Part shown: positions 1 through 11,562 of the stretch, piece by piece | Layout: every line of letters begins with the position of its first letter | How positions within the stretch are numbered: position 1 is the stretch's first letter | Source: Semisulcospira habei | Taxonomy: Eukaryota > Mollusca > Gastropoda > Semisulcospiridae | Direction of reading: 5' to 3' | Assembly (NCBI GenBank): GCA_036245525.1 | Contig: BTPG01000001.1 | Coordinates: 216,562,059 to 216,626,058 of the forward strand | DNA length: 64,000 bases | The notes under the pieces: generated by a model | Seen by the model: the letters and a program-made list of their open reading frames with translations, nothing else | Database searches by the model: none | What the model was told of the DNA's origin: nothing | Translations under genes and position numbers: made by a program

Positions 1-766
1 TACAGCATCCTGGCGCAAGCAAACACCACAGACCAGTAGTGCGGTACCAAGATACATCGACAACATGAAACACTGACTGCAAAACCAAAAAAAGCCAGGC
101 TTGACAAGATGCAGAGCATGGGTCATTCTCATGATGCAGTGACATTTTTTGAGCCATCTGGAGCACCCCAATTTAGGAAATGGAGGACATTGGAGCCACT
201 GGAACGCAGAACAGCACACATGATGAAGAGACTTACTAAACACCGACAGCATGGGAGACTACAGGAGCAGACCAAGAATCGTCAGAAACGTCCAAGTCTG
301 AACCGCCAACTGAAGGTCCTGCAAAGGGCTAAAACTGATGTCCTGAAACCAAGCCCAAAGATGTGTGAAGAGCTCCCTTTAGATACATGGAAATCTCGAA
401 AGAGCCTTCTAGACAACATAAACAATGTTCCAGGACTCTTTGCCAAAGGTCGCGGCACTGCACAAAGCCAACTCGCTGGAGATTATGCATAAGCGCTACC
501 CTCACAGCAGCTGTGGTACCGCACAAGACGCCATGCGGAATGAATGAAGTGACGTGTACATCTGTTGTGCAGAACGCACTACTACCTCCCTCTCCTTACC
601 AGCTGGCGCAGCAGCTCCAACTATCGTACAGACCTGCAGGTGCTCAACACAGCAGCAGAGCACTAGCTAGGGAAATGCAGCAGCTTGATCCACTGATCTC
701 ACCAGGAAGCTTCAAGATAGACTGGATGCCCTGTCCACAAAATAGTGCTGCAGTGGATTCCAGATC
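1..766 (+). pseudogene. Decayed non-LTR retrotransposon ORF2, RNase H side (left half)
   Basis: Residues encoded from about 109 to 492 resemble the linker seen between the reverse transcriptase and RNase H parts of jockey/I-type LINE ORF2 proteins: a basic QLKVLQRAKTD-like helix, then a segment ending in NNVPGL. After several stops and frame changes, positions 735-766 read VLQWIPDH, the typical end of an RNase H core strand before the catalytic histidine. The continuation, GNGEADSLAKAGA, is found only at about 3270, so the domain is split by the repeat-flanked insert that begins here. Frames are broken throughout, so this is a relic. Assignment to a LINE is fairly safe; the clade is not. Confidence 0.5.
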
Positions 767-1208
767 ACATTATACAGTCGAATTTGGCCAGTAAGAGGAC
801 CGGTGTTTTAAAAAATAATTTTTGTCTTGTTTGAAAATTTGTAGTAGGGCTGAATGTTGGAATTTGCTGGAAATTTCTGGTTAGCTGAGAGGAGACATGT
901 TTGGTGTTTTGATTCATACTATCCTGAGCTTATCCAGTGGACAATTTTGGGCCTATGTTGTATTGCCATTGGCGTAGTGATTTGAGGGGCACGCTGATTT
1001 CAGCTGTGCTTGGGTGTGGGGTTGGTAAGGAACCAGTCTCATAGCCAAGAAATGAGACGGGTGATGTGCTGTTGTTTTTGGTATTTTGTGCTTGGCAAAT
1101 GTGCAGCTGGTGGGCGGTAGTGTTTTTTTTTTAGGGAATTGAACAATTAGGGGATGACTAAGGCTAAGAGACTGGACAGTACGGAAACGGCACTGCGGTC
1201 CGTGACCT
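765..1208. repeat. Long direct repeat, copy A (LTR-like)
   Basis: This 444 bp stretch, from TCACATTATACAGTC to GGTCCGTGACCT, recurs in the same orientation at 2797-3255 with only scattered substitutions and small indels. The two copies bracket about 1.6 kb and interrupt an RNase H reading frame, which is what an LTR or TRIM-like insertion would do. No reverse transcriptase is visible between them. Confidence 0.8.
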
Positions 1209-2796
1209 GTCAGGTCACCACATGCCATATGTGACATAGACCAGAAACTGGTTTAATGTAACCATATCATTGAGTTTGTACTTTTGCAGTTGGAAAACTG
1301 AGAAAATTATAAAAAAATTGAAATTTTGCCCAAAAATCGCTGCGTTTGCAGTTTTATAGGCGTTTTTGCATGTTTTGCGTCTCAACATCCTGTTTTCCTG
1401 CACTGTGAGCAATGTTTAGTGTGTTTGTTCATTTATTTTTTGTCTTACAGGTAGTCATGAGTCTGACCTTCGACCTTGACCTTGAAAGGGTGGGGTTTGG
1501 GGCGTTCAGTTTGATAAATGCGTTAAAAATAATGCACTTTTTCAGTTATTGAAGTTGTGGGGTAGGGTGGGGGGTTGGGTTGGAGGTGGGGGTGGGGGTG
1601 GGGGTGGGTGGGTGGGTGGGTGGGTGTTAAGATCAAAGGTTAAGATGAAAACTACAATGAAACAGTGACAGCATGTGCATTTCATCAGACAGCTGACCTC
1701 AGAGTGAAATAAGCCGCCCAAATAATGTGACATGCAGAACTGTTATTTTGCATAATCCTGCTACACTGGGTGCATCTGAGGTGTTATTCTGCTGTAATTG
1801 TCATGTGGGATGTCTCTGGTGTCTATTCTGAGCCAAACACGAGCACTTTTACACTGCGTAAAGCTCATTTGAGTGCATTGTTATGGGAACAGCAGTTGCA
1901 GCCACCAGTACAGGCTTTTACAGGAGTATTCACAAGTTTGGCACACGCATGCCTGCTGCATTTGCAAGATGAGTTGAGGTGTTTTGAGACTCTGACAAGT
2001 GTGTTTTATATAAAAATGAACTGTACATAATCATTTTTCTCTGCTGCCTCCTAAATAAGCACTCCAGACACTTGTTAGGGTATGCGGTGTGTCCCGCGTA
2101 GCATAGTTTTGCCTGTTTTATGTAGTCTTTTGTCTGTGGGATAGCTCAGTAGACTTATTGTTTAAATTGCAGAGCTGTTTCACGACCCCTTTGCCTGAGG
2201 AAAAGATTGCAAGCAGCATATAGGGCATGGCAGCTGATCACAGGCCTCTTTCTGCTTGTTGTCTCCAGACAACAGGGTCAATGAGGATGCCTGGCATTGT
2301 CTTTTTGGGTGCCCTGAGATACACAAGGAAATGGCCTTGGGTCTGAAAGCTCATTTTTCATCAATGTCAGTGTCATTGTAACTTTGTTCAGTTGTCCAGC
2401 CCACCAGAAGTCAGTTTGACTGTATTGCATGTGTGTGTAAACTTGGAAAAACAGAAAAAGTAAGGGGGATAGGTAATGGAAAAATATGAAAAAAGAACCT
2501 TTTATGTGCTTGTGTCTCAAATGCAACATTTCTGAAAATCGGATATGTTACTTGATGTACATGCCAATTTTGGAGGCATTCTGACCATATCTAGTCTGTT
2601 TTTCATGACATCAGATATGCATGATCCAAGACATCAACAGCACAGTGAATGCCACAACACGCTTCACATAATGAGCCATAACATAAAGACGCAGCAACAT
2701 TCAATGGTGTCACTTTGGGTATGACTTAGCTAGTGTTTAAGGGTTGCACTGATGGCAGATTGAATGGTGTTCAGGTGGGAGAGTTCCTCTTTCAGG
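1209..2796. other. Interior of the repeat-bounded insert, no gene seen
   Basis: No reading frame with recognisable protein features was found. A strongly G-rich tract lies at 1557-1626. A tRNA A-box-like string (ATAGCTCAGTAGAC, about 2142) may be a SINE relic but has no convincing B box. If the insert is an LTR element, it is a non-autonomous one. Confidence 0.4.
1557..1626 (+). repeat. G-rich tract with many G-runs (quadruplex-capable)
   Basis: About 70 bases consist almost entirely of runs of 3-6 G separated by single T or short spacers, ending in a GGGTGGGTGGG series. This exceeds the usual four-run quadruplex pattern several times over. It lies inside the repeat-bounded insert. Confidence 0.7.
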
Positions 2797-3255
2797 TCAC
2801 ATTATACAGTCAAATTTGGCCAGTTCAGGCAGTAAGTGGACCGGTGTTTTTAAAAATAATTTTTGTCTTGTTTGAAAATTTGTAGTAGGGCTGAATGTTG
2901 GAATCTGCTGGAAATTTCTGGTTAGCTGAGAGGAGACATGTTTGGTGCTTTGATTCATACTATCCTGAGCTTATCCAGTGGACAATTTTGGGCCTATGTT
3001 GTATTGCCATTGGCGTAGTGATTTGAGGGGCACGCTGATTTCAGCTGTGCTTGGGTGTGGGGTTGGTAAGGAACCAGTCTCATAGCCAAGAAATGAGACG
3101 GGTGATGTGCTGGCTTTTTTGGTATTTTGTACTTGGCAAATGTGCAGCTGGTGGGCGGTAGTGTTTTTTAGGGAATTGAAAAATTAGGGGATGACTGGGA
3201 ATGACTAAGGTTAAGAGACTGGACAGTACGGAAACGGCACTGCGGTCCGTGACCT
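2797..3255. repeat. Long direct repeat, copy B (LTR-like)
   Basis: Second copy of the 444-459 bp repeat at 765-1208. It differs by a small insertion near its start (TTCAGGCAGTAAGT) and a few substitutions near its end. Immediately after it, the RNase H reading frame resumes. Confidence 0.8.
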
Positions 3256-3480
3256 CCAGTGCATTCTGGAGAAGCTGGGAATGGAGAGGCTGACAGCCTG
3301 GCCAAAGCAGGCGCCAGACTACCTCAAGATCACATCCTCCTGTAAAGGAAAACCAAGACACTACAGCAACAAAGTGATTAGCAACAGCAGAATGGCGGCT
3401 GCACAACGTGGGCAGACGACACAACAAGCTGAACAGGGCCACCATCTTTCATCTACGCACTGATTACTCTGGACAGGGTC
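3256..3480 (+). pseudogene. LINE RNase H, right half of split domain
   Basis: From about 3262 one frame reads HSGEAGNGEADSLAKAGA, the classic catalytic His region of a LINE RNase H followed by the GNE-AD-LAK signature. It continues to the motif RLPQDHI before stops appear. Joined conceptually to the VLQWIPDH segment ending at 766, it makes one domain interrupted by the 2.5 kb insert. Confidence 0.55.
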
Positions 3481-5120
3481 CGTACAGAAAGCAGGGACGA
3501 AGTTCACAAACTTTTCATAAGGTTTCACAACCCAAACTGAAGCCTGAAGGTTTACACACTTTAATTAGATAACTCTGTATCAGCAGCTCACTTGAAGCTT
3601 TCGTGCCTAATGCATGAAAAGATACCAAAATAAAAGAACGCTTAGCAAATGGCGGAGCTCGGTAGAAGCATAAACCACCAATCAGAATGTTAGGCAGAAC
3701 GGCCATGCAGTCACTTTATGATCAGAGCTAAATATAGATCACTTGCAACAAGTGTCATCATGATCGTTCGCAATGGAATAGTCACAAATTGGGGGAGAAA
3801 AAAAAAAAGAAGTAGACAAAAGTTTGTCATTTTTTACAAACTTTCACAGACTTTAAGGAAAAAGACTGAAATTGACAGACTTTCCAGGGCCCTGAAAAAG
3901 CCTTGTCATTTTTTAACAACTTTCACAAACGTTCACAGACCCTACGGACCCTGCTGGACTCACCTCTTGAGACTGGGTCATGCAGAAACAGCCCTATGCG
4001 AATTTGGCGTAGAAAATCTGTCTCCTTAGCACATTCTCCAAACATGTCCATACAGAGAAGCGGTCCGCTGGAAGTTCTGACCAGAAGAGACGCCCCTGTA
4101 CACCAAACTCTGAAAACATGCTGCCGAGCTCTTGACAGCTTACTTATTGGCAGCCAGAACAATATAAGATTTAAAGACGGCCATCAAGAAATTGAACGTT
4201 GCAGAAGAAGGTGGAAGTGGTGATCTCGTGGTGGACATGTGGAAACTAAGTATTTTGATAACATTGTTTTGGTTGTTAGGAACCATGAAACTTTATTACG
4301 CATATTCATATTTACACATTTCTAGACGAAAATAAATGAAAGGAAAAGGGGACCTTACTACACCCGCCTTGCGCTAGGTAAAATATCACCTAAAAGACCA
4401 GCCAGTTAAAAATAGTTACAATTAAATTGATGGGTCACATTGAAATTAATGAAATGATCCACAATTGTATGCTCAACATGCATACTTTTTTAAAAAGAAA
4501 ACTGGCAACAAAAAATATTTAAACAGAGGAGTATGACGTATCGTAAGCAAGTTTTATGATCATTTTGCGTTCCTTTGTGTACTGGTAAAATGGGGGTAGA
4601 GCAGCAAATTCAGTCACAGTGGCTTCTAAATGCATCACAGCATCCAAAAATCAGGTTAGGAGTAACTGTGATACTTTATCCTAACCAATAAAACCTAACA
4701 AAGACCTATCAGTTGTACACAAAATTTATGAGGGCATCGGAAACAACGTACGTTTCCTAATTCGGTAAATTTAAATGGGAAAAAGCTATCATTCACCACG
4801 AACGTACCGTAAAGGATGCCGGCTTTCCTTATTTTCTTGCACTTTATGCTCACATTATTGAAACTTAATAGGTAAAAAAAGGCCAAAATGAAATGGAATA
4901 ACCTTAGTAATTTGTTTTAATTAACTTTGTTTTATTTATAAAACTTGGGGGTAGGGATACACAATCAACCACTGTGGCTCGCAAAGTGATCACAGCATCA
5001 CCTAGTCAAGTTTATAATAATTGTGACATCCTGTTTTAATGATGTAAACCTTAAAATGGACTGTCAGTGCTATAGAAAATGTCTGAAGGCATCTGACACA
5101 TTATTTTTGTCTCTTTTTTT
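3481..5120. other. No gene recognised; short imperfect tandem motif
   Basis: No convincing coding signal. The phrases TTTGTCATTTTTTACAAAC and CTTTCACA..., near 3822-3870, recur at 3903-3935 as an imperfect ~80 bp tandem pair. The rest is AT-rich unique sequence. Confidence 0.5.
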
Positions 5121-5484
5121 TTTGCGATTTCGCGGAAATGGCCGTTTACTGGGTGCACAAATACCTTCAACGTGAGCCAGAGATTCAACATTTTTTCATT
5201 CTGTTTTTTTTTTTTTGCAGAGGATGCAGAAGATGGGCTTTAACATAATATTGCCTGATTTGGGCTTCTGGAATGAATTCTGATTTATTTAGAGAAAAAT
5301 GTTTCTCAACCTCATTTTAGCATGTGCGAAGAGTGTGAATGGGGGTACCCTTGCGCCACCGGCTATATCTCTGGTGTGTTCCTATAAACATCTCAGGACA
5401 TACTAAGGTATTTTTTGAAACCCATCTTATTGAGTACTGGGGGTGGGGGTGTGTGCACGGTAGAACTGGCTAGCTTATGGACTA
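5121..5484 (+). repeat. Dispersed repeat, copy 1 (partner at 55790-56170)
   Basis: The sequence from TTTGCGATTTCGCGGAAATG to GGCTAGCTTATGGACTA is found again, same orientation, 50 kb away with roughly 90 percent agreement by eye. Copy 1 lacks a ~30 base piece present in copy 2 and shares its G-rich run before GTGCACGGTAGA. No coding signal; type of element unknown. Confidence 0.75.
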
Positions 5485-6187
5485 CCAGTACAGATGCTCC
5501 AAACACATACGAAACAAATGTTCTAGATAAAACAGCAGTCGTATGCTTCCTCCCAACGAATAGTGTCGCAACATTTTATTTCTGGCTCATACTCACAGCC
5601 AGGGCACGAGAATGAAAACTATTGGGAAAAAAATTCCTGCAAGGTGACTAGACTTCCTACGCGACTCAGAAAACTGAAAAAACAAAATTTTCGCATACAT
5701 AACAGACTCAAGTCAATTACCAAATCAAGAAGAGGTGGTCATCACATTCGGCCATAAGAACAAACCGCAGGGTGCCTGATAAATGGCTACAGGAACAATT
5801 GTTCTTGTGAGCAGGTTGGTGGTGCACAAAGCTGCATAAGTGCAAATGTGACAAAAACATGGAAAATCTCGCCCAGAAAAAAATTACAATAAAACTAAAT
5901 CCGCGCTTAGATAGGCAAGTGCAACACAATTCACAATTATTTTATGCAAATTTAGAGGCGACAAGTGTAGTTGAAGGTGTGATATGAACAAAATATGCAT
6001 GAAAAACTCAAATGTGTAGATTCAGTTTTGTGTTGTTGCAATTAAATGTTTACTTCCATACCGTGTTAGCAGCGATATACGTGCTTGAATTATGTGCACA
6101 GTATTTGCAGTTTTATCACTGTTTTGTGACCTATAGTTTTATAAAAAGTTCGTGATGAGCAACACGTACATACACTAGCCCTGCTGT
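5485..6187. other. No gene recognised
   Basis: AT-rich intergenic sequence on both strands. No motif, repeat boundary or RNA structure could be supported. Confidence 0.5.
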
Positions 6188-6382
6188 CATGTCATTGAAT
6201 CGCCTGTACAGTTACTTTCTTTTAAAGAACAATTTTACCATGTTAGTTATCTGGGTTTAACGCCGAGCAGGCTGCTGAGGGCATCTCACTGAGGGAAGAT
6301 CAAAACCAAAAAGGAAAGTTCTTATTGTGTGACCTTGATATGTGACTTCGGTCATTCATGGCGTTTATATCCGAGTCAGTGT
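6188..6382 (+). repeat. Direct repeat flanking LINE insertion, left copy
   Basis: This 195 bp block is repeated at 8347-8528. The only clear difference is a 13-base segment after GTGTGAC that is present here and absent there. The two copies exactly bracket the 5'-truncated LINE, so they are best read as a very long target-site duplication. The block itself contains one copy of the GGGTTTAACGCCGAGCAGG cassette. Confidence 0.85.
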
Positions 6383-8346
6383 CTTGGCTTGACTTCGCGA
6401 ACGAAGATTTTATAGGGCTTGCCCACGTCGTCTGCAGGCATTTTCGTGGCTGCGGAGGCCAATCCGGGAAAGGCAGGTTCGACCGCAGTGGCTGCAGGGG
6501 AAGGTCTGGTCAGGGTTCTGAGTTACGACAGCTCTGTTTTTTCTTCTGAGCCGCTTGTCTTTAAGGTTAGCTCTGCGAGAGTCCTCAAAGGAGACGGCTG
6601 CCTTGTGAATGGTGGAGCGCCAGGTGTCACGGTCCGCAGCAAGCAAAGACCATTGGCGGTGGTCGATTTGGCAGGCACTAAGTGACTTCTTGAGACCGTC
6701 TTTGTATCTCTTCTTTGGTGCCCCTCTGTCTCGGTGTCCAGTGGCGAGCTCGCCGAACAGAGTGATCTTGGGTAGGCGATGATCCTCCATCCTGCAGACG
6801 TGCCCCGCCCAGCGAAGCTGTGTCCGCAGCAGCAAAGCATCGATGCTCACAGTTTCCGCCTGTTCAAGGACCTCGACGTTGGTGACATAGTCACTCCAGT
6901 GAATGCTGAGGATGGTACGCAGGCAGCGCTGGTGAAAGCGTTCGAGGAGTCGTAGTTGGCTGCGGTAGATGGCCCAGGACTCGGAACCGTACAGCAGGGT
7001 GGTGAGGACGACAGCTCTGTACACGCTGATCTTGGTGCCTTTTTTCAGCTGTTGATTGTGCCACACCCGCTTGAATAGTCGCCCGAAAGCACTGTTCGCT
7101 TTTGCCAGCCTGTTGTCCAGCTCCTTGTCCAGCTTGGCGTCTGACGTGATGATGCAGCCAAGGTAGGTAAACTGGTGTACAGACTTCAGTTCGGACTCGC
7201 CGATGGTGATGTGGGGAGGGCGATGCTCTTCCTTGGGTGCCGGCTGACGAAGGACCTCTGTCTTTTTCAGACTGACCTCAAGTCCAAAGAGCTGGGCGGC
7301 ATCTGCGAAGCAGGACGTAATGCGCTGCAAGGCTCTCTCTGTGTGTGCAACGAGGGCAGCGTCATCAGCAAAGAGCAGCTCACGAATCAGTTGGTCTAGG
7401 GTTTTCGTGTGGGCCTGCAGTCGTCTGAGGTTGAACAGGCTGCCATCGAGACGATACCTGATGTACACTGCGTCGTCATCGTCGAGGTCCACTGTGGCCT
7501 GCTTCAACATCATGCTGAAGAAGATGGTGAAGAGGGTCGGTGCCAGCACGCAGCCTTGCTTCACGCCATTGCGAATGGGGAATGGTTCTGAGAGGTCACT
7601 GTTTAGTCTGACCTGGCCTTGCTGGTCCTCGTGGAGCTGGACGATCATGTTGAGGAACTTTGGGGGACAGCCTAGTCGCTCCAGGATGTGCCACATACCT
7701 TGCCTGCTCACAGTGTCAAACGCTTTTGTTAGGTCGACAAACGTTACGTACAGCCCTTTGTTCTGCTCGCGGCACTTCTCCTGAAGCTGTCTCAGCACAA
7801 AGACCATGTCGGTGGTACTCCTGTTGGCTCTGAAGCCACACTGGCCCTCTGGGAGGTGGTCCTCAGCGATGGCAGGTACCAGCCGATTCAGGAGCAACCT
7901 TGCGAGAATTTTCCCGGCAATGGACAGCAGGGTAATTCCACGATAATTAGAGCAGGCAGACTTCTCTCCTTTGTTCTTGTACAGGGTGATGATGACTGCA
8001 TCACGGAGATCCTTTGGTAGTGTTCCTTTTTCCCAGCAGCAGAGAAAGAGGTCGTGGAGCTTGTTGTGCAGTGCTCGGCCTCCATGTTTCCAGATCTCTG
8101 GCGGGATTCCGTCAATGCCTGCTGCTTTGCCACTCTTGAGCTGGTGGATGGCTGTGAGGGTCTCTTCGGCGGTGGGCGGTTCGTCCAATTCAACCTTTAG
8201 TGGAAGGTGTGGGATTTGGAGGATGACTGTTTCTTGAACAGTGCGCTCAGCGCCGAAGAGTTCCTGAAAGTATTCCGACCAGCGGTTCAAGATGGAGGTA
8301 TTATCTGTGAGGAGTGCCTGTCCATCAGCGCTTCGCAGGGGACAGG
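6383..8346 (-). pseudogene. 5'-truncated LINE: reverse transcriptase and C-terminal zinc finger
   Basis: An uninterrupted minus-strand frame enters from the breakpoint at about 8346 and stops at 6410. It carries the RT blocks in order: SNYRGITLLSIAGKI, GFRANRSTTDMVF, FVDLTKAFDTV, GVKQGCVLAPTLF, the catalytic LLFADDAALVAH, a KKTEVL block and TYLGC. It then has a long thumb/linker and a C-terminal C2H2 finger (CSHCGRTC ... H ... C). The endonuclease and the first RT part are missing, so this is a dead-on-arrival copy. There is no ATG at the frame entry, as expected for truncation. The 3' tail after the stop is only about 27 bases. It belongs to the same broad LINE group as the element at 33.3-37.7 kb, whose protein shares many blocks with it. 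Confidence 0.9.
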
Positions 8347-8528
8347 CATGTCATTGAATCGCCTGTACAGTTACTTTCTTTTAAAGAACAATTTTACCAT
8401 GTTAGTTATCTGGGTTTAACGCCGAGCAGGCTGCTGAGGGCATCTCACTGAGGGAAGATCAAAACCAAAAAGGAAAGTTCTTATTGTGTGACTTCGGTCA
8501 TTCATGGCGTTTATATCCGAGTCAGTGT
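8347..8528 (+). repeat. Direct repeat flanking LINE insertion, right copy
   Basis: 182 bp copy of 6188-6382, otherwise essentially identical. It follows directly on the 5' truncation point of the minus-strand LINE. Confidence 0.85.
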
Positions 8529-8716
8529 GGTTAACGTTTTACATTATAGACTGCAATTTTGCATCAATAGCTCTTATGATACATTTTCTTTTTATAATAT
8601 ATGATATATTTTGTGCATCTTGCGACTTTGACCTACATAAAGCGACCGATAGCAACATAAACACAATTTCACTACCAAATGGTTAAGTTTTCACTAAAGT
8701 AACCATTTAAGTATAT

Positions 8717-10251
8717 ACTAATGGTCAAAACTTAAGGGCCACTTTTTATCGCAGACGCACTGACAACACCACACTAATAATGTAACAATACTTGGAGTCA
8801 GTACTTTACTAATTTATTCAGTAACAATTTCAGTTAAGTTTTGAGTAAATCAAGCAATTGTAACAACAGTAGTACGTTAAAATGTTCACCCACCCCTCAT
8901 TTGAAAAGTCACACAAGACTGGTTCAATCAGTAGCGACTGTACCCACCGTTTGCAGCCAAGCATTCAGTGCAGCGTTGACGCATGAAGTTCACCAGGGTT
9001 CGGAGAACATGTTGTGGGATGGCTTCCCACTCTTGATGCAGGAACTGAGTCAGCTGGGGGACGCCTTGAGGTGGGGGGTGGTTGCTGACTACACGTTGCC
9101 CCAGCACGTCCCAGAAGTGCTCGATGGAAGCCAGATCAGGTGAACGAGCTGGCCACTCCATCCTCATGATGCCTCGTTGCTCAAGGTACTCATTCACCAC
9201 ACGGGCACGAAGAGGTCGAGCGTTGTCGTCCTGCAGAACAGCATTGTCGCCTATGGCTTGGAGAGTTGGCTGGATGAGGGGCTGCACAATCTTGTCCCAA
9301 TAGCGCAGTCCAGTCAGGGTGCCTCGGATGACGTGGAGGGGGGTCCTGCCTTCCCTGCTGAAGCCTGTCCAGACCATGACTGAGCCTCCTCCATAGCGAT
9401 CCCCCTCTTGGACGCATCCATCCGTGAATCGCTCGCCCTGGCGTCTCCAGACCCTCACCTTATCGTCGTTGAAGGACACAGTGAACCGTGACTCATCAGT
9501 AGACAGAACCTGAGTCCACTGGAGTCTGTTCCACCTCACATGTTAATGACACCAGGCAACCGAGGCTCTGCGATGAGATGGAATGAAGGGTATTCTCACT
9601 GCTGCTCTGCATGAAGCCAAGCCAATTTCGCGCAGACGTCGGCAGACTGTGCTTCTGCTGTCGTTAACGTTGCAGCTTGCATCAGTTGACGTCGCAGAGT
9701 GGTTGACGCGACAGTTCGGTCGCGCAGAGCCGCCACACAGAGGTATATTGGAATCGTGCCAGCAGCCTCTGGATCACTGAATGGGACACCCCAAGATGTC
9801 TACCAACTTCTCGTTCGGAAATTCCATCCTGCAGCCATGCTAGCGCCCGGCCTTGATCTATTAGCGTTAGGCTTCATCGTGGTGGCATGGTTAGGAAAGT
9901 GACAATTATGCCCCTACTGTACCGGTATTTGTAGCGAAACAGAAGTGCTCAGAGTTTACGACTGACCCCTTTAGCACGTGCATCACGACTTTACCGAGTT
10001 TTTCCACCTGCCTGCCTTTGGTACGCTTGCCAATATCGCACAGCATTTCACAAAAACGGACGATGTTTCACGTGCATTTGACACGTTCGTGAAAATTGAT
10101 GAATTGTTGTCTATTGTTCCCTGTACAGTGGACTGTCTAAGGTCAACTTTTAACCCATTTGGATCGAAAGAACATTGCATTTTATTAGCGTACTTGCGAC
10201 GATAAACAATGACACAAAAAGTGGTGTGGCCCTTACGTTTTGACCATTAGT
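8717..10251 (-). mobile_element. Tc1-like DNA transposon, 1.5 kb, degenerate
   Basis: The ends are inverted repeats of the form ACTAATGGTCAAAAC-TAAGGGCCAC: left at 8717, right (reverse complement) ending at 10251, both next to TA-rich flanks. The length is normal for Tc1/mariner. The single transposase gene lies on the minus strand. Its C-terminal half is open, while the N-terminal DNA-binding half (about 9540-9900) is broken by stops and shifts. Confidence 0.85.
8928..9539 (-). pseudogene. Tc1-like transposase, catalytic domain
   Basis: The open part encodes about 203 residues with the DDE catalytic triad in context: STDESRF (Asp15), QDDNARP (Asp105) and IEHFWD (Glu140). The Asp105-Glu140 spacing of 34 is the DD34E of Tc1 elements. 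The usual His after NARP is replaced by Leu. Upstream, on the same strand but in broken frames, VDILG-like and CRRLREIGL / HRRASVAWC segments match the normal N-terminal and linker regions. Full-length Tc1 transposases are about 340 residues, so this copy cannot make a complete enzyme. Confidence 0.85.
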
Positions 10252-10395
10252 TATATGTTGTTGCTAAGTTCAGATTTTAGCTGACAGAGTCTGACAGAAT
10301 GCTGTGCAACCGGCACCAGGTTCGTCTGCTTGCAGACATTGAATTAAAAGTTTAGGACATAATGGTTGACCAGTATTGCTGATGTTGTGAAAGGT

Positions 10396-10567
10396 TCTAC
10401 ATAACATAGAAGTGGAGTGTTCGTATACTATCATTTCTAGATAGACCACTCGACTCCCATTCTCACACTGTTAGATTCATCAAACAGTTTGAGAATGGGA
10501 GTGGCTCGGTCTGTCTAGAAAATTAATGATAGAATACAAACTCTCCACTTCTAGTTCTATGCTATAA
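10396..10567. repeat. Imperfect inverted repeat (hairpin), ~75 bp arms
   Basis: CATAGAAGTGGAGTGTTCGT ... CTCCCATTCTCAC on the left pairs with the reverse complement of GAGAATGGGAGTGG ... CTCCACTTCTAG on the right, across a loop of about 18 bases. It could be a small MITE or a fold-back transposon remnant. It lies just upstream of a LINE RT fragment. Confidence 0.7.
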
Positions 10568-10579
10568 AATAATGAATGC

Positions 10580-11062
10580 TGACACTCTTTTTTATGTAGG
10601 TTGCCTACATCAATGCCAGAACTATCGCACCCAAGCAAAGTCATGTTAAAGATCCTACTGAACAGGCTGAAGCCACAGGCAGAGGAAATCACAGCTGAGG
10701 AACAGGCAGGCTTCAGACCAGGGCGCAGCACAACTGAGCAGATCTTCAACCTGCGAGTTCTATGTGAGAGATACCGCCAGCACCAGCAGGACCTCTATCA
10801 TGTCTTTGTGGATTTTAAGAAAGCGTTTGACAGGGTGTGGCATGCAGCCCTTTGGTCCACCATGAAGCTATACAACATCAATGCCAACCTGATCAAAGTC
10901 ATAGCAAACCTTTACAACAAGGCCACTAGTGCAGTCTGCTTCAACGGCAAAATAGGAAACTGCTTTAGGACTACAGTTGGAGTCAGACAAGGCTGCTTGC
11001 TCTCACCTACTCTTTTCAACATCTTCCTGGAAAGAATCATGACGGACGCTCTGAAAGATCAT
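10580..11062 (+). pseudogene. LINE reverse transcriptase fragment, cut by assembly gap
   Basis: Plus-strand frame with RT motifs: HPSKVMLKILLNRLKPQAEE, then EEQAGFRPGRSTTEQIFNLR, VFVDFKKAFDRVWHAALW, and GVRQGCLLSPTLFNIFLERI, ending at ALKDH where the N-run begins. The FADD catalytic block would fall inside the gap. The wording of these blocks is that of a LINE type very common in marine invertebrates and different from the 6.4-8.3 kb copy. The start is not an initiator: the frame begins inside the palm/finger region, so the copy is 5' truncated. Confidence 0.85.
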
Positions 11063-11562
11063 NNNNNNNNNNNNNNNNNNNNNNNNNNNNNNNNNNNNNN
11101 NNNNNNNNNNNNNNNNNNNNNNNNNNNNNNNNNNNNNNNNNNNNNNNNNNNNNNNNNNNNNNNNNNNNNNNNNNNNNNNNNNNNNNNNNNNNNNNNNNNN
11201 NNNNNNNNNNNNNNNNNNNNNNNNNNNNNNNNNNNNNNNNNNNNNNNNNNNNNNNNNNNNNNNNNNNNNNNNNNNNNNNNNNNNNNNNNNNNNNNNNNNN
11301 NNNNNNNNNNNNNNNNNNNNNNNNNNNNNNNNNNNNNNNNNNNNNNNNNNNNNNNNNNNNNNNNNNNNNNNNNNNNNNNNNNNNNNNNNNNNNNNNNNNN
11401 NNNNNNNNNNNNNNNNNNNNNNNNNNNNNNNNNNNNNNNNNNNNNNNNNNNNNNNNNNNNNNNNNNNNNNNNNNNNNNNNNNNNNNNNNNNNNNNNNNNN
11501 NNNNNNNNNNNNNNNNNNNNNNNNNNNNNNNNNNNNNNNNNNNNNNNNNNNNNNNNNNNNNN
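11063..11562. other. Assembly gap (500 N)
   Basis: Exactly 500 unknown bases, a conventional scaffold-gap length, so the true distance is unknown. LINE fragments of two families, in opposite orientation, abut its two sides. Confidence 0.99.

Noticed and set aside
2130..2190. Possible tRNA gene (ATAGCTCAGTAGAC)
   Set aside because: An A-box-like word, but no cloverleaf can be drawn and the B box is poor. At most a SINE relic.
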